Assembly (NCBI GenBank): GCA_900771035.1 | Contig: CAAGML010000030.1 | Span: 1-7,763 of the forward strand | Origin: Bacteroidales bacterium | Lineage (GTDB): Bacteria; Bacteroidota; Bacteroidia; Bacteroidales; Paludibacteraceae | Length of the DNA stretch: 7,763 nt | Reading direction: 5' to 3' | Shown: positions 1-6,300 of the stretch, piece after piece | Layout of the letters: each line of letters opens with the position of its first letter | Position numbering within the stretch: the first letter of the stretch is position 1 | Position numbers and translations under genes: made by a program | Notes under the pieces: model-generated | Told to the model about the DNA's origin: nothing | Databases searched by the model: none | The model's input: the letters and a program-made list of their open reading frames with translations, nothing else

Positions 1-45
1 ATAATGAAATAATAACTTGGTACAATCTTATTTTTATATCATAAT

Positions 46-95
46 GCAACACCTGTAAAGACGGAGCCTGCTCCGTCGTCTCCCAACAATATATG
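46..95 (-). repeat. Dispersed palindromic repeat, copy 1
   Basis: Read on the minus strand this 50-base stretch resembles plus-strand positions 6775-6820. Both begin CATATAT, contain GAGAC and then GGAGC(A/T)GGCTC(C/T)GTC, and finish with TTTACAGG(T/G)GTT. The central 23 bases differ at two positions. The core folds as GACGGAG/CTCCGTC (60-66 with 71-77). No transposase or coding frame goes with it. It could be a REP-like element or a shared leader or terminator hairpin. The homology is seen directly; the mobility is inference. Confidence 0.5.
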
Positions 96-217
96 CTTTT
101 CAAATCGTACCAATTTATTATTTAACCCTGACTTAATCCTTCCCAATCATCCCATCTTGCATCATCTGTCACCATTTTCCATTTGTTATGGAACAATGTT
201 GTTTCTCCCACCTTACG

Positions 218-259
218 ACAAGAGAGCCAACCGTCTATCGGTTGGCTCTCTTGTTTTAT
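218..259 (+). terminator. Intrinsic terminator hairpin (plus strand)
   Basis: A perfect 16-bp inverted repeat (218-233 with 239-254) encloses a 5-nt loop, TCTAT, and runs into TTTTATT on the plus strand. The minus-strand exit side is not T-rich, so the orientation is plus. No plus-strand gene is visible at 1-217. It therefore probably ends a transcript that starts left of the window, or a small RNA whose promoter I cannot recognise. It also insulates the minus-strand gene ending at 368. Confidence 0.65.
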
Positions 260-367
260 TCAGACGTGTAATAGGTCAGAGTTTCGTAAGGGAGGTAGAT
301 TATTACGATTGTTTTTGCATATTCCATAGTGTTTCCAGAATGTGCAAAGTTGTGATTTTGCAGTTAC

Positions 368-1357
368 TTAGAAACTGAAAAACAAACCAACAGTGAATTG
401 GTCAGCTTTAAATTTGTAATCATCCTCTTCTTTGAATCTATTTACCAAGCCCCACTCATGCTGGAGTCTGATGCCGAAACTATTATATTTGTACATTACG
501 CCAATTCCCAAAGGCACATCGAAAAATTTCAATTGCTTATAATCATCGTCACTTCCAGAGTCTTTGTGTCCTTCTATGTCATATTTATATTTTCCATTTA
601 CGAAATCATATTCTTCGTAATTTCCATCCCATTCGTATCTACGATTAGTTACGACATTGAAATCAAACGAAGGACCAAAGAAAACAGTGACTGAACTTTT
701 TTTTGCGAAAGGCATGGAGAAACCGAATCTCAATGGAACTTTTAGATTATGGTTCATCCATTTGTCTGTTTCACCATCGTCTTTATCTTTACTCATAGCA
801 AATTGGTATTCCACTCCCCACAACAAAACGAGATTCTTGTATAGTTTGTTCTGCATTAGGAAACCAGCATTGAAACCATTCATTGTTTTCATCCAATCAG
901 CATCTTCTTTTGGTTTATAATAACTGTAGTTTATGGTGAAAGAAGCCCAATTCTCTGCATCCCTAAGAACGAAAGAGGAAGCTCTGGAATTTCCAAAACG
1001 TTGGTTATTGTATGACTGTTGCTGATTATTATTGTATGACTGTTGCTGATTATTATTGTATGACTGTTGCTGATTATTGTTGTATGACTGTTGCTGATTG
1101 TTGTCGTATGACTGTTGCTGATTGTCGGTAAACGTTTGAACGTCTCCGTTGTCATAAACAATGCTTATAATTTCAGATGTTGACAAGATGAATGATGGTC
1201 CGTTAGGGTTGGACGCTTTTTTGTACTTGACTTCGCTTTGACTTACCTCTTGAATAACTGCGTCAATCCTCGTTGAGTTTTTCAAGATGATAATGTCCGT
1301 TGCAAACAATGATACAGCAATACAAAGCAGTATCAAAATAGAAGATAATCTTTTCAT
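368..1357 (-). CDS. Outer-membrane beta-barrel protein with Gln/Asn octapeptide repeat
   Basis: The 329-residue product starts with a Sec signal peptide (about residues 1-19, cleavage after LFA). Residues 20-75 form a small beta-rich domain often placed before porin-like barrels in Bacteroidota: a TDIIILKN start, then a YKKASNPNGP segment and an SIVYDNGD end. Residues 78-118 are a low-complexity linker of five QQQSY(N/D)NN octapeptides. Residues about 135-329 alternate aromatic and polar residues in beta-strand fashion, with acidic surface-loop stretches (EDADW, KDKDDGETD, DSGSDDD), and end in a terminal Phe (GLFFSF), the usual outer-membrane insertion signal. The strands suggest an 8- to 10-stranded barrel. 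No ligand or function can be named. The ATG at 1357 gives a complete signal peptide. No consensus promoter lies directly upstream; transcription may enter from the promoter near 1727 by reading through the terminator at 1408-1446. Confidence 0.85.
   Translation of the reverse strand: MKRLSSILILLCIAVSLFATDIIILKNSTRIDAVIQEVSQSEVKYKKASNPNGPSFILSTSEIISIVYDNGDVQTFTDNQQQSYDNNQQQSYNNNQQQSYNNNQQQSYNNNQQQSYNNQRFGNSRASSFVLRDAENWASFTINYSYYKPKEDADWMKTMNGFNAGFLMQNKLYKNLVLLWGVEYQFAMSKDKDDGETDKWMNHNLKVPLRFGFSMPFAKKSSVTVFFGPSFDFNVVTNRRYEWDGNYEEYDFVNGKYKYDIEGHKDSGSDDDYKQLKFFDVPLGIGVMYKYNSFGIRLQHEWGLVNRFKEEDDYKFKADQFTVGLFFSF
1005..1121 (-). repeat. 24-bp in-frame tandem repeat, about five copies
   Basis: The plus strand shows a unit ending TATGACTGTTGCTGA repeated every 24 bp (units ending 1025, 1049, 1073, 1097 and 1121). 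The middle copies are identical and the outer ones differ at one to three bases. Because 24 is a multiple of three, gain or loss of copies keeps the frame and only lengthens or shortens the Gln/Ser/Tyr/Asn linker between the N-terminal domain and the barrel. The near-identity suggests recent expansion, so copy number may vary between strains. Confidence 0.9.
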
Positions 1358-1407
1358 AATACTATTTTTAATTAAACATTATAATTCGTATCGTTAGACA
1401 TATATAC

Positions 1408-1446
1408 AAAAAAAGCGTGGAGACAGTACCAAGTACTCGCTCCACG
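1408..1446 (-). terminator. Intrinsic terminator ending the structured RNA
   Basis: On the minus strand CTCCACG/CGTGGAG (1440-1446 with 1416-1422) form the outer stem and AGTAC/GTACT (1433-1437 with 1425-1429) the inner stem around a 3-nt loop. Seven Ts follow (1408-1414). It lies about 50 nt upstream of the barrel gene's ATG, so it either ends an independent RNA or works as an attenuator. Its first strand shares positions 1444-1446 with the closing helix of the rod structure. Confidence 0.75.
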
Positions 1447-1714
1447 TTTCGAGGCGGTAGGAAAGCCCAATTAAATAGAAACGAGCAACTGGACTTCCAC
1501 GCAACATATGACTATAAAGGGTTATGCAAGATAACCATCAATATAATCAAAACATGGACATCCATCGTTGCTAAGCTCTTGATTTAATTCGACAAAGTTT
1601 CCTACGCTTTCGAAACGTCAGAGAACATAGTGCGATAAACGCCTAATATATGTAAGTGTGTCTCAAGCAGTTTGCACGCTATTATCGTATTGTGTGCAAT
1701 GTGGCATAGAAACA
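1408..1714 (-). ncRNA. Structured RNA of about 300 nt, family not identified (6S-like rod)
   Basis: A consensus promoter (1720-1751) and an intrinsic terminator (1408-1446) bracket about 300 nt with no convincing ORF. Positions 1444-1618 fold into a long rod. From the base inward the helices are 1610-1618/1444-1452 (9 bp), a 4x4 internal loop, 1598-1605/1457-1464 (8 bp), 1582-1589/1469-1476 (8 bp), 1567-1571/1485-1489 (5 bp), a bubble of about 17x19 nt, 1542-1549/1509-1516 (8 bp with one mismatch read as G-U), and a 6-bp apical hairpin 1531-1536/1520-1525. A rod with a large central bubble and a 3' terminator resembles 6S RNA, which is known in Bacteroidales, but I cannot confirm the family. 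The 5' part (about 1619-1714) can form TTGCAC/GTGCAA. Alternatives are a cis-acting leader for the barrel gene, or a mobile palindromic element. Confidence 0.55.
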
Positions 1715-1719
1715 CGGTG

Positions 1720-1751
1720 CAAAGGTACGGATTTTTTCGCAACCCACCAAA
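1720..1751 (-). promoter_or_regulatory. Bacteroidota-type promoter for the structured RNA
   Basis: On the minus strand TTTG (1748-1751) is followed after 20 nt by TACCTTTG (1720-1727), matching the -33/-7 consensus TTTG-N19-21-TAnnTTTG exactly. Transcription should start near 1714. A dyad GTGCA-N5-TGCAC at 1778-1792 lies about 27 bp upstream and could be a regulator site, but this is weak. Confidence 0.8.
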
Positions 1752-1816
1752 TGTTTTCGGCTCTTTTTTGGGGAAATGTGCAAATGGTGCACGATTAAGT
1801 GGTGAGGGGAGGTCGT

Positions 1817-1854
1817 AAAAAATAGAGGGACGGAGCAAACTCCGTCCCTCTATT
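1817..1854 (-). terminator. Terminator of the vWA lipoprotein-exporter operon
   Basis: A perfect 15-bp inverted repeat (1821-1835 with 1840-1854) with a 4-nt loop sits 8 bases past the exporter stop codon. Read on the minus strand it runs into a stretch of six Ts. The plus-strand exit (ATGGTT) is not T-rich, so the minus orientation fits. The inner stem GACGGAG/CTCCGTC is the same heptamer pair as in the palindromic repeats near 60 and 6788. Confidence 0.85.
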
Positions 1855-1861
1855 ATGGTTA

Positions 1862-4800
1862 TTATTGTTGTTTTTTCTTGATAATCAGTTTGTCTGAGAG
1901 GGCAAGGAGGGCAGGGAGGATGAGGAGGATGAGGAGGACAGAGGCGAGGGCACCTATGGAGATTGAGTAGAGGATGGCGGAGACTGTCATGTCGGAGATT
2001 GTGTAGGAGAGGAGGAAAGGCGTGACAATCATGATGAGCCCGGAGGTGGTGATGGTGTTTATTGCGTTGACGTATGAGCGTTTGATTGAGTCGCGGACAT
2101 CGAATGTTGCCCTGTTTTCGCGGTAGAGGTTGGTGTAAAGGATTGCATAGTCGATGGTTGCGCCCATGAGTATGCTCTGGACTATGAGGTAGGCGACGTA
2201 GAGGATGGCGTTGCCGGTGAGTCCTGTGACAGCAACGTCGATGAAGACAGCAGTCATGATAAGCGCCACAAGGAGTGTAGGAATGATGACAGAACGGAAT
2301 GAGATGGCGACAATTACGAATATGGCGATAATTGTTAGGATTGTGACGATAAGCATCTCATGGTCAAAGCCTGAGCGCATCTCGGAGAACATGTTTGACT
2401 CGCCTATGAGGTAGTGGTCGTTTTTCAGACTTTCGTCAGCGAGTTTCTGCATGTTTTCGATGTAGGCATAAGTCTCAGGAGATTCGTCAGGGTAGTTTGA
2501 GACGACGACGGCAAGTGCGTGTTTGTCAGAGCGCATCATACCGAGGCCTGAGACGAGCGATGCCTGCATTGTGGTGAAGCCTTGGCGGACGGTGTCGTTG
2601 ATGAAAGCGTCGAAACGTGGGTCCTGGATTATAGAGTCGCCGATGAATGTGACCATATCCTCGACGGACATTGTCCAATCCTCGCTGTAGAGGTTGTTTG
2701 AGCCGTAATAGAGGTAAAGGAGGTCAATCATTTTGCTGTCAAGCTTGAAGTCAAGGTCGGCTATGATGGCGGACATCTCCTTGGCTGTGAATGTTTTGGT
2801 GGAGTCAAGGAGCATATCAAGTTTGGCAAAGGCGGAGTTGCTTTGTTTCTTCGGGGTGGTTTGCTTGACGGTCTTCTTCTTTGCGGGTTTAGGGGCGGAA
2901 GGTTTCTGTGCATTGTCGGCAGAGACGAGAGTGTCTGCCAAGGCAGGAACAGTGTCAAGGACCGCAAGAGGGGTGTCGATGACCGTTGGTGTTGCAGCAA
3001 GCTCTTCAGACTGAGGGGCGTAGCCTCCCTCATACTCGTCCATTGCTTTGTCCATTAGGTCGCGTAGTTCGTTGAGTTGTTTTTTCTCGGACTTCTTGAC
3101 CATCATAGAGACCATCTTCTGTGAGAAGAGTTGGTCAGCGACGTAGTGGACGAAATCGTAAGGAGCCATCTTGCCGTCTGAGTAACCTGCCATTTTGTAT
3201 ATAGTCTTCGCCTGACCTTCGTCCATGTTGAGGAATGCAGCCATTTGCGGGTAGGTCAGAGGCTCGGTGATGCGGTCAACATCCTCGTAAGGGTTAGTAG
3301 GGCGGGGCTTAAAGGCGGCAGTCTGAGGAATGGTGATTACAGAGTCAGGAACGGAGGTGGTATTATGTATAGTGTCTATGGCAGGGACCGCAGGCACGGC
3401 TTTCTTCTTTTTCTTGCGGTGGTGAACCTTGACAGGGACTACGGGCGTAGGTTCAGGGTTCATCAGTTGGTCGAGCATGGCAAGACCTGCCTTTGTGTCG
3501 TTGTCGAGGTAGGCGGCCATCATTGACTCAGGTTTCTGGCTTTCGGCTTTGAGGAAGTCGTATATGCTGTGCAGTGATAGTCTCAGTTGCGAGTTGTCGG
3601 GGGTATGGCTTGAATAATAGACCAAACGGAGCATAGGCTCTGTAAGTTCGGGAAGTTGAACAGAGTCAAGCATACCCTCTGCCAGTTGTGACATCTCTGT
3701 CACTGCCGTAATCATCTTGTCGTAAGGATATTGACGCTGAAGAAGTGAAGGGTAGGAGATAAACATCTCGACATTCGAGTCACTAAGAAACTCGTCGGCA
3801 AGGGCGGGAATCGCTGCGCTGTCCTGGTTGTTGTAGAGGATTACGGAGATGTTTTTCTTAGGGAAGACCTTGTCAATCTCTGTTATCTGGTTTGTGGAGA
3901 ACTTGATGGGGGTGCTGTTGCGGTAGAAATATGAGACGACGAGGATTACTACGAAAAGGACAGAGAGGGGTATGCGGGCTTTCTGCGTGAGGGTGGAGAG
4001 GTGGTTGGTGGGAATAGGGAGGGATACTTTGCGAGTGCGGTCAACGCCTTTTGAGCACATAACGAGGAGTGCAGGGAGGACTGTGTAGTTGCATATAAGG
4101 CTGCAAACCACGCCTTTGGCGAGGACTATGCCGAGGTCTGCACCAATCTTGAGGCTCATGCAGATGAGCACAAGCATACCGACGACGGTGGTGGCGGCAC
4201 TTGAGAGTATGGAGGATGTTGAGAGGCGGATGGCGTTTGACATTGCCAGGACAGGGTCGCTGTGCTCAAGTTTTTCCTGGCGAAAACGGTTGGCGAGGAT
4301 TATTGAGTAGTCCATTGAGAGGACAAGCTGGAGGACGGCGGCTATGGAATGTGTCGTGACAGAGACAGATGGGAGGAGTGCGTTTGAGCCGAGGTTGAGG
4401 ACGACGGCTATGCCTGTTGAGATGATGAAAAGTGGCGGTTCAAGCCATGAACGGCACATTGCGAAGAGGATGACGAGGAGGATTGCGACTGCTATGGCGA
4501 GCATTGTGGCGTCAGCCGCTGCGCTGTCCTGCGATGTGACAATCTGCACGCTGTCAGTGTATTTGTCACGGAGTTGGTCGCCGAAGGCACGTTGGTCGAG
4601 ACCTTTGACCACTGACAGACTATATAATGTGTAGTTGAGGTTGCTGTCAGTCTCGACAGTGAGGACCTCGGGGAGGGATTCGAGTTCCTGTGTGAGTTGT
4701 GATTTTTTGTTGCCGTCAATGTCTTTGTAGAGTATCCTGATGTCGGCTTGTCCTATCTGTGTTGAGGATGAGGCGGCGGCGAACTCGTTCATGAGAATCT

Positions 4801-4954
4801 GTACGCCCTTGTTCATCGGGGAGTCGTCGGGGAGGTATTTGGTCATGTCGTTGTTGACATTCACGCGGAACATGAGGAATGTGCAGACAGCGGCAGTGGC
4901 TATTGACAGGATTAGGAGAAGTATTCTGAATCTTACGAAGAAGTTGGTTTTCAT
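1862..4954 (-). CDS. MMPL/RND-superfamily exporter with an oversized second periplasmic loop
   Basis: The 1030-residue inner-membrane protein has the RND/MMPL layout: TM1 (about 9-29), periplasmic loop 1 (30-148), a five-helix block (149-300), TM7 (328-345), loop 2 (346-866) and a second block (867-1020). Each membrane block carries the proton-relay Asp motif in its TM4 equivalent: LSMDYSIILANRFRQE with D215, and GATIDYAILYTNLYRE with D935. NDMTKYLPDDSP after TM1 is typical of the predicted-exporter branch. Loop 2 is about 520 residues. Ordinary porter-like segments (350-400, 810-865) enclose three diverged helical modules (about 415-495, 563-640, 712-795) joined by linkers rich in Pro, Lys and Val (501-555 including HHRKKKKK; 655-705 including PAKKKTVKQ). 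Family members move lipids, hydrophobic metabolites or peptides by proton motive force; the substrate here is unknown. It starts 27 bp after the vWA lipoprotein gene and must share its promoter. Confidence 0.9.
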   Translation of the reverse strand: MKTNFFVRFRILLLILSIATAAVCTFLMFRVNVNNDMTKYLPDDSPMNKGVQILMNEFAAASSSTQIGQADIRILYKDIDGNKKSQLTQELESLPEVLTVETDSNLNYTLYSLSVVKGLDQRAFGDQLRDKYTDSVQIVTSQDSAAADATMLAIAVAILLVILFAMCRSWLEPPLFIISTGIAVVLNLGSNALLPSVSVTTHSIAAVLQLVLSMDYSIILANRFRQEKLEHSDPVLAMSNAIRLSTSSILSSAATTVVGMLVLICMSLKIGADLGIVLAKGVVCSLICNYTVLPALLVMCSKGVDRTRKVSLPIPTNHLSTLTQKARIPLSVLFVVILVVSYFYRNSTPIKFSTNQITEIDKVFPKKNISVILYNNQDSAAIPALADEFLSDSNVEMFISYPSLLQRQYPYDKMITAVTEMSQLAEGMLDSVQLPELTEPMLRLVYYSSHTPDNSQLRLSLHSIYDFLKAESQKPESMMAAYLDNDTKAGLAMLDQLMNPEPTPVVPVKVHHRKKKKKAVPAVPAIDTIHNTTSVPDSVITIPQTAAFKPRPTNPYEDVDRITEPLTYPQMAAFLNMDEGQAKTIYKMAGYSDGKMAPYDFVHYVADQLFSQKMVSMMVKKSEKKQLNELRDLMDKAMDEYEGGYAPQSEELAATPTVIDTPLAVLDTVPALADTLVSADNAQKPSAPKPAKKKTVKQTTPKKQSNSAFAKLDMLLDSTKTFTAKEMSAIIADLDFKLDSKMIDLLYLYYGSNNLYSEDWTMSVEDMVTFIGDSIIQDPRFDAFINDTVRQGFTTMQASLVSGLGMMRSDKHALAVVVSNYPDESPETYAYIENMQKLADESLKNDHYLIGESNMFSEMRSGFDHEMLIVTILTIIAIFVIVAISFRSVIIPTLLVALIMTAVFIDVAVTGLTGNAILYVAYLIVQSILMGATIDYAILYTNLYRENRATFDVRDSIKRSYVNAINTITTSGLIMIVTPFLLSYTISDMTVSAILYSISIGALASVLLILLILPALLALSDKLIIKKKQQ

Positions 4955-4981
4955 ATCTTGAGTTGTGGTTCTTATGAGGAA

Positions 4982-6205
4982 TTATCTATTTGGTTTTGAG
5001 ACCATTTCGATGATGTCCTTTGCCATTTTCTTTTCGGCGGAGAAGCCGTTTGAGTTGCCGTTAGGGCCGTCAAGGGATTTGCTGCCGTCGATTACTATAA
5101 TAAAATATGTGTCGATGTTGACGAAATTTTCGGTGTTGTATTCAGAGTTGACAATCCAGAGGTTGTCGTCCTTGTAGTATTGCGTGACGTCGTTGGGACC
5201 GTCGCCTACGACGAAGGCTTTGCCGTCGCATTTGAGTTCCTCAATGCGGAAGAAGACGTTGGATTTGGTGGAGTCTTGTTGCGAGATGGCCTGAATGCCA
5301 GTGCCTTCGCGGATTGAGAACTGGCTGTCCTTGATGTTGATGGTCATTCCGTTGACCTGTATGTTTTCGAGGGTGTAGTTGAAGAGGTTTTTCTTGAAAT
5401 CGCCTGTGAGTTCAGCCACTTTGCCCTGGTTGCTGATGAATTTCATGCGGATTCGTCGTCCGGCGTAGCTTTTAGGGATTCGGAACTCGTAGGAGGAAGA
5501 GATGAAGCGTTCGCGCATCTCGGAGAAGATTTTTTTGAAGTCGTCGGCGAAGACGAGTGCGGGAGGGTTGCCTGTGGAGGAGTAGCGGAAGCATTCGAAT
5601 TTGGAGCGGAGGTAGTCTTCGTAGGATTTACGGTCGAGGTTGTTCTCGGTCATAATCCTTTTGATGTCGTCGCCTTCGTAGAGCATTGGATAGACCTCGA
5701 AAGTATTTGAAGTCCAGCCCATTACCTTGCGTAATTTTTTTTGTAGGTAGTCGGGGTAGTCTTCGGTTTTGACGGGTATGAAGTGCTGTCCGGCGTTTTT
5801 GGCGGCCTGTGCGGAGCTGTTGTCAAGGCCGTCGGTGAGGAGGAAGATGTAGTATTTGGTGTAGCGGTCGGAGCCTGTCTCGTGACGGCGGATGTATTTT
5901 ATGCGGTCGCAGGCGAGTTCCATTGCGTAGTAGGCAGAGGTGTTTGAGCCGCGGGGAATTTCGTTGTCAATGAATTGAATCATTGCGTTTTTGCCTTCGT
6001 TGGTGTTGAGGTTGTAGGCGGCTTTCTGGTTTTTGTTGTTTTTGAGCATGCCGTTTTCAGCATCGTAACTTGTCACGACATTTTGGCTGAAACCAATGAC
6101 ATCGCCTTTCAGGTAGCCGTAGTTGACCCTTGAACAGGAGGTAAAGGCAAATATAATAACAGCAGCCACGAAGAGCATGGTTGTCTTTACGTGTTTCGTA
6201 TTCAT
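4982..6205 (-). CDS. Lipoprotein with an apparently circularly permuted vWA domain
   Basis: This is a 407-residue lipoprotein: a hydrophobic signal peptide (1-23) ends in lipobox FTSC with lipidated Cys24. Residues 27-130 look like the later part of a vWA fold: a strand YLKGDVIGFS, a helix, a Thr-containing loop RGSNTSAYYAMELA (T89), and the strand plus metal site YYIFLLTDGLDNSS (D125). Residues 130-250 continue the fold and lead into a beta-rich segment (SSYEFRIPKSYAGRR). Residues 265-360 look like another beta domain. The missing first strand and helix come last: YFIIVIDGSKS (D373, S375, S377) and FSAEKKMAKDIIEMVSK, ending at residue 407. A canonical vWA starts with DxSxS. All three MIDAS elements are present once, in rotated order. 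vWA domains bind protein ligands through a divalent metal. It probably acts in the periplasm with the downstream exporter; Ser-Arg-Val after the Cys gives no clear surface-export signal. Confidence 0.8.
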   Translation of the reverse strand: MNTKHVKTTMLFVAAVIIFAFTSCSRVNYGYLKGDVIGFSQNVVTSYDAENGMLKNNKNQKAAYNLNTNEGKNAMIQFIDNEIPRGSNTSAYYAMELACDRIKYIRRHETGSDRYTKYYIFLLTDGLDNSSAQAAKNAGQHFIPVKTEDYPDYLQKKLRKVMGWTSNTFEVYPMLYEGDDIKRIMTENNLDRKSYEDYLRSKFECFRYSSTGNPPALVFADDFKKIFSEMRERFISSSYEFRIPKSYAGRRIRMKFISNQGKVAELTGDFKKNLFNYTLENIQVNGMTINIKDSQFSIREGTGIQAISQQDSTKSNVFFRIEELKCDGKAFVVGDGPNDVTQYYKDDNLWIVNSEYNTENFVNIDTYFIIVIDGSKSLDGPNGNSNGFSAEKKMAKDIIEMVSKPNR

Positions 6206-6226
6206 CTGATCGTAAATGGTTTATAG

Positions 6227-6255
6227 GGTTTTGCTTCCTATTTGGAAGCAAAACC
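6227..6255 (-). promoter_or_regulatory. 5'-leader hairpin of the vWA lipoprotein operon
   Basis: A perfect 12-bp inverted repeat, GGTTTTGCTTCC (6227-6238) with its complement (6244-6255) and a 5-nt loop, lies 22 nt before the ATG at 6205. It begins within about 10 nt of the predicted transcription start near 6262. The T-tract needed for a terminator is absent, so it is more likely a 5' stabiliser or a translation-control hairpin. Confidence 0.6.
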
Positions 6256-6268
6256 ACAATATTTGGTG

Positions 6269-6300
6269 CAAAGGTAGTGATTTTTTTTGGGATTGCCAAA
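6269..6300 (-). promoter_or_regulatory. Bacteroidota-type promoter for the vWA lipoprotein-exporter operon
   Basis: On the minus strand TTTG (6297-6300), 20 nt, then TACCTTTG (6269-6276) match the -33/-7 consensus in sequence and spacing. The predicted start near 6262 gives a leader of about 57 nt. No second promoter is apparent before the exporter gene. Confidence 0.85.

Larger units (their letters stand above)
1..367. other. Gene-free left end
   Basis: Apart from the palindromic repeat (46-95) and the terminator hairpin (218-259) I see nothing supportable here. The longest open frames on either strand lack a signal peptide, recognisable domain or promoter. The stretch is AT-rich intergenic DNA between an unseen left-hand gene and the 3' end of the barrel gene at 368. 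No terminator for that barrel gene is evident on the minus strand. Confidence 0.6.

Noticed and set aside
218..254. Terminator of the barrel gene on the minus strand
   Set aside because: The minus-strand exit from the stem is CGTAAGG with no T-run; the T-rich tail is on the plus strand.
1444..1618. Insertion sequence or MITE bounded by the imperfect 21-bp inverted repeats
   Set aside because: No target-site duplication or transposase is seen, and several nested inner helices plus promoter and terminator fit an RNA better. It is kept only as an alternative.
1444..1714. tmRNA, RNase P RNA or SRP RNA
   Set aside because: I find no tRNA-like CCA end or tag frame, no RNase P core motifs and no SRP domain IV sequence.
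1602..1838. 78-residue minus-strand ORF
   Set aside because: It spans the promoter of the structured RNA and reaches into the operon terminator, with no recognisable domain.
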